Source: a virus
DNA length: 62,199 nucleotides
IMG/VR virus record: IMGVR_UViG_3300047494_000127
Coordinates: 1-62,199 of that record
Direction: 5' to 3' (one strand)
Shown here: positions 8,039-19,600 of the stretch, one piece after another
Layout of the letters: every line of letters begins with the position of its first letter
Position numbering within the stretch: position 1 is the stretch's first letter
Notes under the pieces: model-generated
What the model saw: the letters and a program-made list of their open reading frames with translations, nothing else
Databases searched by the model: none
Told to the model about the DNA's origin: nothing
Made by a program: the position numbers and the translations under genes

Positions 8039-8306
8039 TGAAATTCACCCTCATTGCCCAAGGCAAAAAGGATGGCCGCGTCACGGTCGGGCTTGGGTTG
8101 TCCCGCCGAAATTGCGAAAGGCTCCTCGCCGGAGAGCCGATTGTGGTCAAAGGCGAATCGCTGAACCTCGCGGAGCCGATCGACATTATTCTTTGTGCCG
8201 GGGAAACCGAGCAAACGCTGATGAAGGAGATTCAAACCAAGTGGGGATTCGAGTTGCCCACGGACCCGGACAAAATTCACATCGACCCCAAGTTGAGTGA
8301 CCCGGA

Positions 8307-8483
8307 ATGATCACCACCGAAGAAGAATATCACCGGGCGCTCGCCCGGATCGCGGAGCTGATGGACAGCGAAGAGGGCACGCCAGAGGGCCAAGAGCTGG
8401 AGCGGCTCGCCGTCGCCGTCGAGAAATACGAGCGAGTAACCTACCCGATCCCTGCACCCGATGACCCCGATATTTATGAGTGA
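8307..8483 (+). CDS. HigA-like N-terminal fragment
   Basis: A 58-residue acidic protein (E-E-Y-H-R-A-L-A-R-I-A-E-L-M near the start, then T-P-E-G-Q-E-L-E-R-L). This is the N-terminal segment seen in HigA-type antitoxins, but the DNA-binding helix-turn-helix is missing and no HigB-type toxin is next to it. It may be an independent small protein of that fold. ATGA overlap with the gene before and overlap with the gene after. Confidence 0.6.
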   Translation: MITTEEEYHRALARIAELMDSEEGTPEGQELERLAVAVEKYERVTYPIPAPDDPDIYE

Positions 8484-8700
8484 ATTCAGCCCCTTTCTCG
8501 CGGCCAAGGATTACCTGCGCCGCCTCCGCATCAAGTGCGAGGCCGCGGGGCTGAATGCGGATCGCGTCACCGTCCTGCGCCTCATGCTGGAAACAAAGGA
8601 GGAATGCGGGTTCACCAATGCCCAATGGGTCCGCGTCGCGGAGTTGGTCGATGAATACGCGGACATCCTGAGCGACATCAAAGTGAGCCGGCCACGGTGA
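8476..8700 (+). CDS. Small helical protein
   Basis: A 74-residue charged helical protein starting at 8476, inside the end of the previous frame and overlapping the next start codon (GTGA). No family recognised. Tight overlaps on both sides support that it is translated. Confidence 0.6.
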   Translation: MSEFSPFLAAKDYLRRLRIKCEAAGLNADRVTVLRLMLETKEECGFTNAQWVRVAELVDEYADILSDIKVSRPR

Positions 8701-9050
8701 CTGTGTCGGTGCCGATCGCGCTGCCGAGTGCGCAGCGGATCGAGGAAATCATCCGCGAGGAGGCCAGGGCGGTGGCGGAGCGGCAGCTCGCTTGGCTGAC
8801 GTTTGACCAGGCAGCGGGACACATGGGGATTTCGCCGCGCACTTTCGAACGCAAGAAGAAGGAACTCGGCCTGCCGGTGTCGATCATCGACGGGGTGAAG
8901 CGCGTGGCCCGGGCCGATGTGGATGCGCTGATGCGCGCGCATCTGCACGTGCCGGCGGCGACCGTGATTGCCTTTCCGTCGGTGCTCCAGCGAGACGCGG
9001 AGCGCCGCATTCAGCCAAAGGAGCCAACGGCTCATGCCGGGGCAGCCTAG
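8697..9050 (+). CDS. Helix-turn-helix DNA-binding protein
   Basis: A 117-residue protein with an excisionase/MerR-type helix-turn-helix at about residues 33-75: L-T-F-D-Q-A-A-G-H-M-G-I-S-P-R-T-F-E-R-K, followed by the wing V-K-R-V-A-R-A-D-V-D-A-L. GTG start overlaps the preceding stop. It may control the plus-strand accessory operon. A hairpin lies just after it. Confidence 0.7.
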   Translation: MTVSVPIALPSAQRIEEIIREEARAVAERQLAWLTFDQAAGHMGISPRTFERKKKELGLPVSIIDGVKRVARADVDALMRAHLHVPAATVIAFPSVLQRDAERRIQPKEPTAHAGAA

Positions 9051-9072
9051 ACTTTTTTTGACGACAGAAAAA

Positions 9073-9105
9073 CGCCCGCGCCGGGTTCAGAGCCGGACGC
9101 GGGCA
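9073..9105. repeat. Strong GC hairpin between genes
   Basis: Stem GCCCGCG-CCGG pairing with CCGG-A-CGCGGGC across a short loop. On the plus strand no U-tract follows, on the minus strand GTTTTTC follows. So it is not a clear terminator for the plus operon; it may be a leader hairpin of the next gene or a block against minus-strand read-through. Confidence 0.5.
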
Positions 9106-9120
9106 AAACTAACAACGCAC

Positions 9121-9537
9121 ATGATTGATACACCAACTCTCGAAACTAACAAGCCGGAGGCGGACCCCGGTCCGAAAACCGCCGCCACTGCAGTGGCTGA
9201 AGTGTTCAGTGAATTTCGCAAACTGCGCGACGCAGCGCACGATGCGATCGTCGAGGCAAGACCGGCATTTATCCACCTCTGCCAGGTCATGGCCCAACGC
9301 ACGAACCAATCCTATCACGTGCGGGCTATCCTTTTCTCGCTGTGGAACGGGAAGCCCACCAGCTTGCTCGAGGTCGTAAATCTGGACCGCGCCATCCGCA
9401 AGGATGTGTGCTCGGTTATCTGCGCCTTCGGCTGTCACGACGGCAAGGATGAGTTCTTTTACGAGGCCATTTCCGGGCCATTGAAAAACCTCGGCCTCTT
9501 CGAATGGTTTATCGCGGAAAGTGAGGTGGAGGGATGA
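9121..9537 (+). CDS. Unknown protein
   Basis: A 138-residue protein, start at 9121 (M-I-D-T-P). The N-terminal 30 residues look disordered; the rest is helical with an aromatic C-terminal part (F-F-Y-E-A-I, L-G-L-F-E-W-F). No motif identified. It overlaps the next gene (ATGA). Confidence 0.6.
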   Translation: MIDTPTLETNKPEADPGPKTAATAVAEVFSEFRKLRDAAHDAIVEARPAFIHLCQVMAQRTNQSYHVRAILFSLWNGKPTSLLEVVNLDRAIRKDVCSVICAFGCHDGKDEFFYEAISGPLKNLGLFEWFIAESEVEG

Positions 9538-10043
9538 GCGTTTCGATCTTCATCCGCGAAGTGGATATGAGGGGTTATATCACGAACGAGGACGGAAGCA
9601 GGCTCTCTCTCACGCTCAGCGATGGCCGTCGGTTTCCCAATCTCGTGGCTGCGCGCGAATTCTTTGAACGTGTGCCCGGAAAATATCGGGCCGGCAGCCG
9701 CTACGAAATGGTTGCGGCCGATCCCGACATCTCCAGCGAAGAGGCCGATATCGAACCAATGGGGGAACTCGATGACTTCATCGAGATTGAGCAAACGCCC
9801 CTTCGGGGTGCAGTTGAACTCTTCGCGATGCTCCGTAAGAGCTCGAAATACTTTCACCAGTTCCAAGGCTGGGTGAAGGTCGATGCCGTCATCGCACCAA
9901 GTTATGGCGACCAATACTGTTTTCGGTGCGCGCACAATGCCTATCGACACGAGGATCTGATCTTCGCGGTGAAGCTTCGGACCGGCGAAATGGCTCGACT
10001 GGATAAGTGGCTCGCACCGAAGGCCGAGAGGAGGGCAGCATGA
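9534..10043 (+). CDS. Unknown protein
   Basis: A 169-residue acidic protein with a mixed alpha/beta pattern, including G-Y-I-T-N-E-D-G-S-R-L and Y-C-F-R-C-A-H-N-A-Y-R-H, the latter with two cysteines and two histidines that could bind zinc. No family recognised. Overlaps both neighbours. Confidence 0.6.
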   Translation: MSVSIFIREVDMRGYITNEDGSRLSLTLSDGRRFPNLVAAREFFERVPGKYRAGSRYEMVAADPDISSEEADIEPMGELDDFIEIEQTPLRGAVELFAMLRKSSKYFHQFQGWVKVDAVIAPSYGDQYCFRCAHNAYRHEDLIFAVKLRTGEMARLDKWLAPKAERRAA

Positions 10044-10234
10044 GTGCCCTTCGGAAGAATGCTGACGCGTCAGCAATGCCGCTGCAGGTCGTACCGCCGC
10101 GGACGGCGCGGATGTATCTCGACGCGGCCAAAGGCAATGCTGCCGCTCGCAAAGGCCAGCCTTCGCCCCGCCGCGTGCAAAAGACTGCCGGGCGCGGTCG
10201 CTCTGGCACTTTCAAGAAAGGTTTCCTCGCGTGA
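10040..10234 (+). CDS. Small basic protein
   Basis: A 64-residue protein, start at 10040. The C-terminal half is rich in R, K and G, probably unstructured and nucleic-acid binding. Four-base overlaps on both sides. Confidence 0.5.
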   Translation: MSALRKNADASAMPLQVVPPRTARMYLDAAKGNAAARKGQPSPRRVQKTAGRGRSGTFKKGFLA

Positions 10235-10569
10235 CCTTGGACGAATTCCGCCGGAGGATGACCGCGAACGCGTTCACGGCAGCGCAGAAAGCGAAGCGGG
10301 CGAAAATGAAACTCGACCTATTGGCGTGGGGATTCATCTGGCTCGCTTTCGTGGCAATCTGGATTGTTGCCACGAGCCATATCTTTTCCGTGCGGCTCAT
10401 CAATGTCTTCGGCGCGCTCTTCGATCTTTGGAACGCATGGCGCTGTCAAAGGGACGCTCGAAAGATGTGGGGAGTATGGATGGAATTTCGCCAATGGACA
10501 CTCGATGTGAAGACCGCCGTAGAGAAGGGGTCGGAACCACCTCCCGCACCGGGAGAAATTGCAAAGTAA
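10231..10569 (+). CDS. Single-pass membrane protein
   Basis: A 112-residue protein with a GTG start. A basic N-terminus (residues 1-27) is followed by a strong hydrophobic helix (about 29-49, L-L-A-W-G-F-I-W-L-A-F-V-A-I) and an amphipathic aromatic C-terminal part. Last gene of the plus-strand accessory block; converges with the tRNA and giant gene. Confidence 0.6.
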   Translation: MTLDEFRRRMTANAFTAAQKAKRAKMKLDLLAWGFIWLAFVAIWIVATSHIFSVRLINVFGALFDLWNAWRCQRDARKMWGVWMEFRQWTLDVKTAVEKGSEPPPAPGEIAK

Positions 10570-10576
10570 CGGGAAG

Positions 10577-10650
10577 TGGCGGGGGCGGGATTTGAACCCG
10601 CGACCTTATGGTTATGAGCCACACGAGCTACCGGGCTGCTCCACCCCGCT
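10577..10650 (-). tRNA. Initiator-type tRNA-Met (anticodon CAT)
   Basis: A 74-base cloverleaf on the minus strand: acceptor AGCGGGG/CCCCGCC, D-arm GAGC..GCTC, anticodon loop CTCATAA, T-arm GCGGGTTCAAATCCCGC. Two features point to an initiator: position 1 and 72 do not pair (A1 with C72), and the D-arm and T-loop match the bacterial fMet tRNA pattern (T-G-G-A-G-C-A-G-C-C, TTCAAAT). Only two of the three usual G-C pairs at the base of the anticodon stem are present. CCA is not encoded. It lies 38 bases after the giant gene stop on the same strand and is probably co-transcribed. Confidence 0.85.
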
Positions 10651-10688
10651 AACGAGCAGTTCACACCACGGCCCGGCCTCAGTCAATC

Positions 10689-13600
10689 TTAGAGCCGCGA
10701 GAAAGCGCTGCCGCCCATCGCTGCTAGAGCAGGCGCACGCCGTGGCTGCTTGGCCGGCTGCGGAGGCACCCCGCCGATGAGCTTGAGAAACTTCGCCGCG
10801 TTGTCGGCGTGATCCTGCTGCGCTTGCGCGTAAACCTCTTTTTGGTGCGGGGTCAGGGTGGCCAGCATCTCCGCCTCGCGGTCGGCGTTTCCGGCGAACA
10901 TTTCCGGGGCCACGGTGCCGTTGCTGCGGATGCCCACGGCGTGGCTGATAGCCGCCATGGATTTTCCGCGATTTTGCAGCCATTGGATTTCCGACTTTGC
11001 CGCGGCCATGTCGTCATTGTCCAGGGCGCGGCGCAATTCCGTGTATTCTCCGGCGGTATCTCCCGATGAGCGATCGGCGCGGAAAGGTTGGGCAATGGCG
11101 AACATCTCCGAGCGCGCGGATTGAGCGTTGGCGACCTTCATGCCGACGCTCTGCAATAGCTGCTTCTCGATTGAGCCAGGTTGCCGCGAGTAACGGAAGC
11201 CAAGCGGCTGGCGCGGATCGCGCTCCAGCACGGCCCCCGTGACGAGCGGCACCGGCAGCACTTCGGAGATGGCTGAGCGGGCGCGGTCCGTGTTGTTCAG
11301 GAAGTGTCGGCCAGAATAATCGCGGCCCGTCAGCTCTTCCTTCGACGCACGCGCCAGGGGAGAGAGCTTGTTGCTCACGATGTGGCTGGCCACGTCCACA
11401 GGGTTCTCGTGTTGGGCCAGATACTTCATGGCCGCAAACGAGTATTCCCCGGCGATCTCCAGCGGATCGAACCAGTAACCCAACTTGCCGCCGGGAATCC
11501 ATGCGTCGAGCTTGTGACCGTCCTCCTTGTTCTGGAAGGTGCTCTGTCGGCGGGTCATGAAGTTGAGGATCTGATTGACCGCGAGAAGTCCCACGAGCCC
11601 GGCGGCAAAAATCCGGGCGGCGTTGCCGAGCCGGAATCCTTTGCCGCGCGCGGCGTTGAATGCGGCTTTGGCACCCTGCCCATAGGCGCGGGCCTCGTTT
11701 CGGAACTGGCTCTCTGCCCAATTCGGGGCAAGGAAGACAAGCCGGGCGATGTCCTGAAGCGTCTTGCTCTTGAAGATGCCTTGGCTCTGGAGATTGCCAA
11801 AAAGCTCGTTCATCTCCTTTGCCGTCTGCCGATAGGCTTGTTCCTCGGTGTAAGCCGGGTTCTTCAGGTTGCGCTCCAGATTGCCGAGCGAGCTTTGCAG
11901 CATCGCGGAGCGGGAGAGCTTGGTGAAAATCCAATCGTTCAACTTGGAGACGATCGGGAGATGAAGCTTGGCCTGCTCCAGCAAGTTATCCGAAACCTTG
12001 CCGACGTTCATCCCGTATTGCATCAAGCGCTCGATCTTCGGGCGGTTCGCGCGGGCGTAGGCGGCTTCTTCCTTGGTGATGTCGTGCATCGCCTCGGCGC
12101 GGCCAAGATCAGCGTCGCTGTATTCGAGCAGGGCGCGGCCCTTGTGGATGTTCCAGGCGAGATGCGAATTCCGTTTCATCACGGGCCGTCCACCGCCCGC
12201 CGCGGCCATCTTGAAGAGCATCCGGCCAATGTGGAAGGTATCGACCGCGAGGCTGGCGTGCTTCACGAACGCTGCTGCCTTGAGCCCCGCGCGCCCCACC
12301 AAAGTCTGGCGCACGGCGGATTCGCCGAAGAGGTTGCGGAACGTGGAAGCGAGATCGTCGTGGATGACCAGCGGCGTGCCGGCGGCGTTGACGACGCTGT
12401 AACCCCTCGGGGTCGTCTGCTCGGTGTCCCCGTTGGCGAGTTTCCGTTGCTGGAACTTGCCGATGATCGGCTTGCCATCGGTCGGTGCCGGGGTGTTGCG
12501 CAACTCGTCAAACATCTCTTTCTGAAACACCAGCCGCTTCCCGGCCTCGATGCGATGTGCGTCGAGGTCCGCGAGGTCGGTGGAGATTGGCGGATAACCG
12601 GCCTCGATGGCGTCGGCCAGCGTCTCAAAAGAACGGCCCTTGGCGAAGTAGCGCGGGTTGCTCCCTTTGCCGCTCCCCATGCTGAAGAGCGGGTTGGGGA
12701 GGGCTTCCTTCACCGCGTCCGGGGCTTCGAGTTTGCGGGTGACGTAGTTTTCCACCTCGCCCACGTCGATGTTATGGGCCTTCAGCTCCGCCATGCTGTC
12801 CTTCATGAGCTGGTCGTGATTGGCGCGCGCGGCGTTCAACTTCGAGAATTCGGCAATGGCGCGGTCGATAACCGGCTCGAATTTCTTGGCGAGCTTGGGG
12901 TCATTGCTTGCCGCGATCTGTGCCTTGAACTGGACGAGCTTCTTGGGGTCGCCACCGGCCTCGATGACGAACGGCATCGCCGCGCGGTCGGCGGCGTCGG
13001 GAAGGTCGAGTTTGATCGAATTCCCGGCCTGCTGCCCGTGATAGTTGGCGCGATTGGAAACGGCGTCGGTTTTGTAGGCGACCTTTTCTTTTGTGCCGCG
13101 CAACTTCAGTTCATCCTTTGCCCCTTCGATGGCGTCGGCTGCTGCATCGTAAGCGGCACGCATGGGGCTGGCTCCGTGCAGACGAAGGTTATTCCCTGCG
13201 TCACCCAAATCATCTTTCCCCGGATTGAACCGCACTGCGAGGTAGGCTTCTCCACCGCGCGTTACACCCCATGCACGCTCCCGTGGTTTGGCCAAGCTCC
13301 AGTCCAAGGCTCCCAGTTGCACCTTTCCTTCCCGGTGCAGTCCCATGAGTATCCCTTTGCCCTTCGCAAATCCCGTGGCAGTCGGCGGAAGACCAGCGCC
13401 CTCCATGAGGTCGGAAATCGTCACCCAAGGATGTTGCGTCTCCTGCTCTAGCCGCGCTGCGACTTCCCTCAACTTGGGCTCCATCTCCACCTTCCCCGGT
13501 CCAGTCGTCCGGCGATCGTTCATATCCCGAAAAACGTAACCTGCCTCGGTGCTGTAGATAGGATTGTGGGCATGGGCAGACGGAGACGTGGCCGATGGAT

Positions 13601-16600
13601 TCCTGCGGGCAGCGGCAATTCGCTCCCGCAGCCAATCATCCCCCCACATCCGTCCCTCCTCAATCGTGCTTTCCGGAACCCCATATTTCCGCGCCTCGGC
13701 TTCGAGCTTCGAGCCCTTTTCTTCCACCGGCTGCGATGAACGGCTTTCGACCTTCTCCGCCGCGCGGTCCGTCGCCGTTTTCTCCATCGCGGCACGAACC
13801 TTCGCCATCAGCCACCCACTACCCATTTCATTCCACCCACGGGAGATTTCTTCTTGGCTCACGCCATATTTCTTGGCGAGGGCGTTGATTTCCGACATCC
13901 GCGTAGTGGAGTCCAAAAGCTCGCGGTCGCGGTTCAATTCGTTGTTCGGATTTGCCCCGCTGAGCCGCTGCCGCTCCTGCTCCTCCGCCGGGCGCAGCTC
14001 CCGCTTGCTGGCGATGAGATTGAGCGCACGAAGGCGCTTCGCGTCGGCAGGATTGGCCCCGCCGAGTTGCTGCGGCGGTTTCTGGATGGGAGTGCCAATG
14101 AACGAATCCCGCGCCTCCGCCGTCCTGAAGTGGAAGCCCGGAATTGCGCCAGCCCCGCGGAAGCTCGAGTAATTCCCGTCGAGGGCCTTTGCCTTGGCAT
14201 TCGCGGCTGCATACTCGGTGGAGTTGAGTCGCCGCATGATCTTGGCGACGTAGATGGGCGCGCCCGTCTTGGTATGTTTGAAATCGGCGGGTGAAAAATC
14301 GTTGTCCCTGGTGGGCGTGGGGACGGTCGAGAGTGCGGCTTGCGGCTTTGGCGTCTCCACGGCTTGCCGGACAGACGCAAACCCTTGCTTCACTTGCTCC
14401 GGAGCCAGCGGGGTTTCTGTGGCGGGTGTGGCTTTCTCCGGGCGGTCCGGCACGCTGAGATGCTTCAGCCGGGAGAAAAGCTCCTTGATGTCCGCCGCGT
14501 CTGTGAGATCACGCGAAACAGTTTCACCGGGCGTGTTCGCTGAGTCTTTGTCGAGGACAACCACGCGCGTTGCGGCTCCCGTGCCCGCGCGCTCAAAGGT
14601 CGAAGTGGGCAGCTTGATCTCGGCGCGTTGGGAAAAACCCTTCGCCGCGTCGCTATCCATCCACGCGTTAAACCGGCTCTCCATGCTACTCCCCATTGGG
14701 ATGAGGGCGACGAGACGGCCACCGTCGCGGAGATGTTGCGCCGCTTTGGCGACGTGCTCCATGGCCGTTTTTCCCGCAGTGCCGAATGGCGGGTTCATCA
14801 CCACGGCATCAAACTTATTGATCGTGTTGTAGTCCTCGAAGCGCTGTTGATGGATCTCCGTGTCGGTGGCGTTGAGGGCGAGACGGCCCGCAAGTTCGTT
14901 GCTCGGCTCCACAGCGTGGCGGTTCGTCGAGTCCGGAAAGAATCGGGCAATCGCGCCGTGGCCCGCGCTCGGCTCCAGCACCTTTTCACCGGGGCGGATG
15001 CCGGCCCATTCCACCATCTTGTAAGCCAGCGGCTCCGGTGTGGCGAAGTAATCGACTCCCTCCGACGACTTATTGCGGCTCGTCTTCTTCTGATTGGTGT
15101 AATAAAGGGCCACCGCGTTGTCATACGGATCGCCGTGTTCGCGTGCGCGATCGAGCGCTTTGCCGCCCGTGCCTTGTGTCTGGCTCGGGGCCATGGCCGT
15201 GGCATCGTTGTAACCATTGGCGAAAGACTGGAGGAGGGAGCGAGCCCGCTCGCCCATGGCGAGGTTTTCCGCGGTGCTCGCCCGCTGCGCGATCGTCTGC
15301 GCGAACGTCCACCGCTCGAAGTTGGTCCCGGTCGTGAGATATTCAAACACCGCGTTGCTCTTCACTCCGAAGCGGTAGGGCCGTCCTTCGCATTGGATGG
15401 CGTCTGTGGGTCGCCCTGGAATTCCAAGATCAATGAGGGCGCGCTGGTGCTTCCCATCGCGGTCATGCAGGGAGATGCCCTCCTTGCCGCTGGCGCGCTG
15501 GACGAGAATGACGTTCATCTTGCCGCCGCTGGTGTTGAACTGGTCCACGACCGCGCGCCGCTTGGCTGCTGGCACGTCACCATTGAAAATGCCGATCTCC
15601 GGAAAAGCCTTCTGCAAGGTCGCGAGCGGGGATTGGAGTCCGTCGAGCGCAGAAAGGAACTGATCGTAGTCCGGCACTGCGGAGCGCAACTCATCGTAAG
15701 CGTCACCAAGCCGCACGCTCTGGTATTTGCCCGTCTTGTCCATGTAGGATGCCACCGCATTTTCATCCATGCCGATCGGGCGAAGGGGATTGTCGGAGCC
15801 GCCTTTCTTGTAATCGTGGAACACGACCACCTTGCGTCCCATGTCGAGGTGTTGCTGAATGCGATCAACGGCTTCCTCCGCCTTGATCGCTTCGAGCAGG
15901 TAGCGCCGTTGCAGATAGTCCCCGATGCCGATGAATTTTTTCAGCGGGGACAGGCGCGGATTGGTGTCGAGGGCCTTCATCACTTCGTCCACCTTGTTGC
16001 CAATGGAGTTTTCCGTGAGAACGAAATCCCGGCTGTAATCGTGTGGCACGTCGAGGGCGCGCCCTGACATCGCGCCGTCCTTCATCAACTTCTCGGCAAA
16101 CCGTCGCTCCAAGATGCCGGTGGCCGTGGCATTCTCCGGCTGGGTGAGCTTGTTGTTGCGCATCCGGTAGCCGAAATTTTCGATAAAGAAGCGGTCCCGT
16201 GCCGAAGGGGTATTGTAACCGCGGTTCTGCGGCTCGGGGCCATGGTCGAAGAGATAGCCCTCCGCGTAGTCGAGGCTCTTGTGATAGGCAAAAGGCGTGG
16301 CGGAAAGCAGGATTGCCTTGGGGCGTCCTGCCTCGCCCATCGCAGAAGCGCGCGCTTTCAACTCGCGCTCACGCTCGCGAATCTGGCCGCGAAGGCCGTC
16401 GATGACACCGCGGGTGGCAAGGCTTGGGTCCTTGAGCCGCGAGAGCTTTTTCAACTTGGCGGAAACTTCCGGGAGTTCCATCTCGGCCCGCTTGTAGATA
16501 CCATTCGGATGCCACGTGAGCGCGCGGAAGGCGTCGAGTGCGTTGGTGCCGTCGCCGTCCTTTGCCTGGGAGAGATAGTGCGCCTCGTCGGCCACGACCG

Positions 16601-19600
16601 CGCCCCACGGGCGCTTTGCCAGTGCGTTGTTCTGGCCAAAGTTCGCGTATGTCGTGACCACGATGCGATTGCCTTCCCCGGCATCGGTGATGCTTTGGAG
16701 TTGGACGGAATCTTTGACGCCAAAGTAGCCCCTTGCGGCAGCAAGCCAGTCGTTGGCGATCTTATCAAACGGGACCACAACAAGAACGTGCTTCTCGCCC
16801 TTCTCCAGCATCCGATGGACCGCGCCGAGTCCGCTGAAGGTCTTGCCAGTGCCGGTGCCGTTGGTGAGCAGCACACCCGGCTTTTTCGCGTCGTTCAGCC
16901 GTCGCTCGATGAATGCAACGTCGCCAGCTTGTTCCGGGCTGAGTGCGGGATGATACCCGCTGGGAGTCGTTACGCTGCCTTCGCCAGCTCCGCCGCTTCC
17001 TTCCAGCGTGCCAACGTCGCTGGGGACGACAAGGCTTGAATCAGCATCGCCTTCTGCGGGTCGGTCAGCTTCCACTCCAGTTGCATCAGGTCCGCCGCTT
17101 CCTCCGGGTCGTTCACTTCCGGCAGGGCGTTGCGCATGCTCGGATGCTGGCTCACGAATTGATTGATCGCTGTCCCCTCCGTGAGGAGCGGAAGGCACGT
17201 CGGCAGACAACGGGCCACTATCTCCGGCGTTCCCGCTTTCTCCTCTTCCTCCCTCCACACTTGCCCCATCACGATCAGTTGCTCCGGATTCAGTCGAAAG
17301 GCCACCTTTGCCGCCGGACTCACTAAGTGTTGCGTCCTCGCGATCTGGTTCCACACGGCTGCCGGTAGGTTCGTCATGCTGGGAAGATACCACGCCGCGC
17401 CGCTCATTGAAAAGGGGAGTTTCACCGCCCCCAAACATATCCGCCGTCATGTCGCCCGCGTCACCCTTCAACGGGGCCTTGGCCTTCTCGATCATATCGG
17501 CCTTGGCCTTGGCCTCGTCGCGCTTCTTCTGCGCGGCTTCCATGCGTGTGCGTTGTTCCTCCACACTCTCCGGTTTTTCGAGGGCGAGGGGATTGGCTTG
17601 CGGCTTTTCATCGCCCGGAAAATGGTTTTCCTCCTCCGGAGCGGCGTCGAGCTGCCCATACAGAATCTCTCCCTCCTTTACCTGCTGAATCCCGTATTTC
17701 GAGTGATCCTCCAGCGTGGCGTCGAAGGTGTCCGGGTCAATATCGATGACCTTCATCTTTTCCCCGTTCACCTCGACTACGTCCCCAACCTTCAGCGAGT
17801 CCGCGGGAATGAGTTCCGTGCCGGCATGAGGCTGGCGCGCGTCCTGGTCAAAGGCTTCCTCCTGTTTAGCCGCGGTTGCTTGCTGCTGCCTTTGAGCCGT
17901 GTCTTGCTGGCGCAGGCGGTTGGAGGATTTGGAAATGTCACCGATGGCTTTCCACATTTCCGTCTCCGACGAGCCCGGCGGAAGTAGGTGCGCCTCGACG
18001 AGCGCGGAGGCCATCTCATTAGGCATCAGCCCGTTTGGCTTGTAGATTTGGTTGTGCGTCGGATGCGCGAGGGCAGGGGCATCATCCCATTCGCCTTTGC
18101 TCGCGCGCCACTTCTCGGGGCTCCAGCGCTTTTGCACGGTGCTCTTGCTGGCCAATCCGCCCTGGTTGGCAATTTCCTGAATGAGCGGATTGGACGCAAA
18201 ATGCTCGTCACGCGGCCCGGTGAACTTGAAAGCGCGGGGAGCGGGAGATTTCTCTTCCGGTGTGAGGCTTGCGTAGATCGGAGCCCAATCGCTCGGGCCG
18301 TCCGGCAAATCCGTATCCACGCTGCCCAACATCCGCCAGAGCGCCTTGCTGAAGGGGCGCGCCTTGCCGCCGCTCATCTCGTCGAGGAACTGCGCCATTT
18401 TCTCCGGCGTGTTGATGCCGTCGCGGATCATGAGATGGACGAGCTTGTTGGCCTCGTCCTTCTTCTCAACCGGGAAACCGCGTTGCTCGATCGGCTCCGG
18501 ATTCGCGCCGTGGAGCGCTTTCGGCGACGCGCCAAAGAGACCGTCAAAGGTCTTCTTGAACTGCCGGATGGTGTCGGCCTTCGCCGCCGACTTTAATGCA
18601 CCGGAATTATCTCGTGGAGCGGGACGCCCCGGCGCTCCGCTTCCGCCATCTCTTTCGCCAGTTCCACTCGCGCGTGCGCCAGCATCGCCTCGGTCCGCCC
18701 CTTCAACGTCGAGGGCTCGCTCCCGGACGGCTGCCGGGAGGGCTCCGTGTTTCCAGTTGGCGTCGGTTCCGTTGGTGATTGCATCGACGACACTATGGGC
18801 CTTTTGGCGTGCTTCGTCAACCGACAAGGGCGGCACGGGGGCTTCCTTGAGCGAACCACTTTCGACCGATACAATGTCCACATTTGGATTGCCAGCAAAG
18901 CGTTCGGCAACGGCGGCGAATTCACGCCGAGCACCAGCATGAGATTGCGCCAGCCCTTCCGCGGTGGCCATGCGCTTTTCAACCAGAGCCCGCTGAAGAT
19001 TGCCGCGCATTGCCTCGCCCGGATCACGAAGAATGAAGATCGCTCGCACTTGCCGTCCGCTGTCGAGTGCCTGCTGAATGCGGTCCCCAAGCAATCCCGG
19101 TTGCGCGTGGACGGCATCAAGAACGAAATCCGCATCCTTCACCTTGTTGATAAACGTGCTCTTGCCGCTGCCCGGTCCGCCGATGGTGAATACCACGTCG
19201 CCCTTCGCCGGCTGTTTGAGCAGATAGTCGAACGCGGCTTGCCGGGCGCGATCGGCGGCAGGTTTTAGCTCGTCATAGACCTTCTGCCCCTGCTGGAAGC
19301 TACGGTTCGGGTCGGTGATTGCTTTGGCCTGTTTCATGGCCGGGCTTCCGCCCACAAGGTCATCCGCATTGAGCACAACCAATCCGTCAGGGCGACGCGC
19401 CATCTCGACGACCTTCGCCGGGTTGGTGAGGTCGGCGTCGTATTTGCGCTGCTGTGCCTCGACGACTTTCGCGGAGGCTTTTTCTTGCTCTTCGTTCGCC
19501 CGGTATTTCCCCAGCTTCTCCTCGATGCCCGCGATCAATTCGCGCGTGTCCTTGGAAAGATTGGTCAGTTTTTCCTTCAGCCAGTTCAGGAAGTCCGCGA

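Larger units (their letters stand above)
7058..8310 (+). pseudogene. Gene interrupted by the PAPS-reductase cassette
   Basis: The ATG at 7058 reads four codons (M-L-K-F) and then enters the insertion, stopping at 7085-7087. On the far side the same codons L-K-F recur and are followed by an open frame to 8310. Removing 7070-8046 (cassette plus one target copy) restores a 91-residue frame without any stop. The restored product has a V-T-V-G-L-G-L-S-R-R-N-C segment and no recognised family. The 3' part may still be made from the TTG at 8098 or by read-through of the cassette gene, whose stop codon is in the same frame. Confidence 0.85.

Noticed and set aside
9073-9105. Rho-independent terminator for the plus-strand operon
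   Set aside because: No U-tract follows on the plus strand and translation of the next gene starts 16 bases later.
11304-13451. 715-codon plus-strand frame inside the giant gene
   Set aside because: Antisense shadow; the minus-strand protein has clear domain motifs and the plus frame has none. The same applies to 14628-16067 and others.
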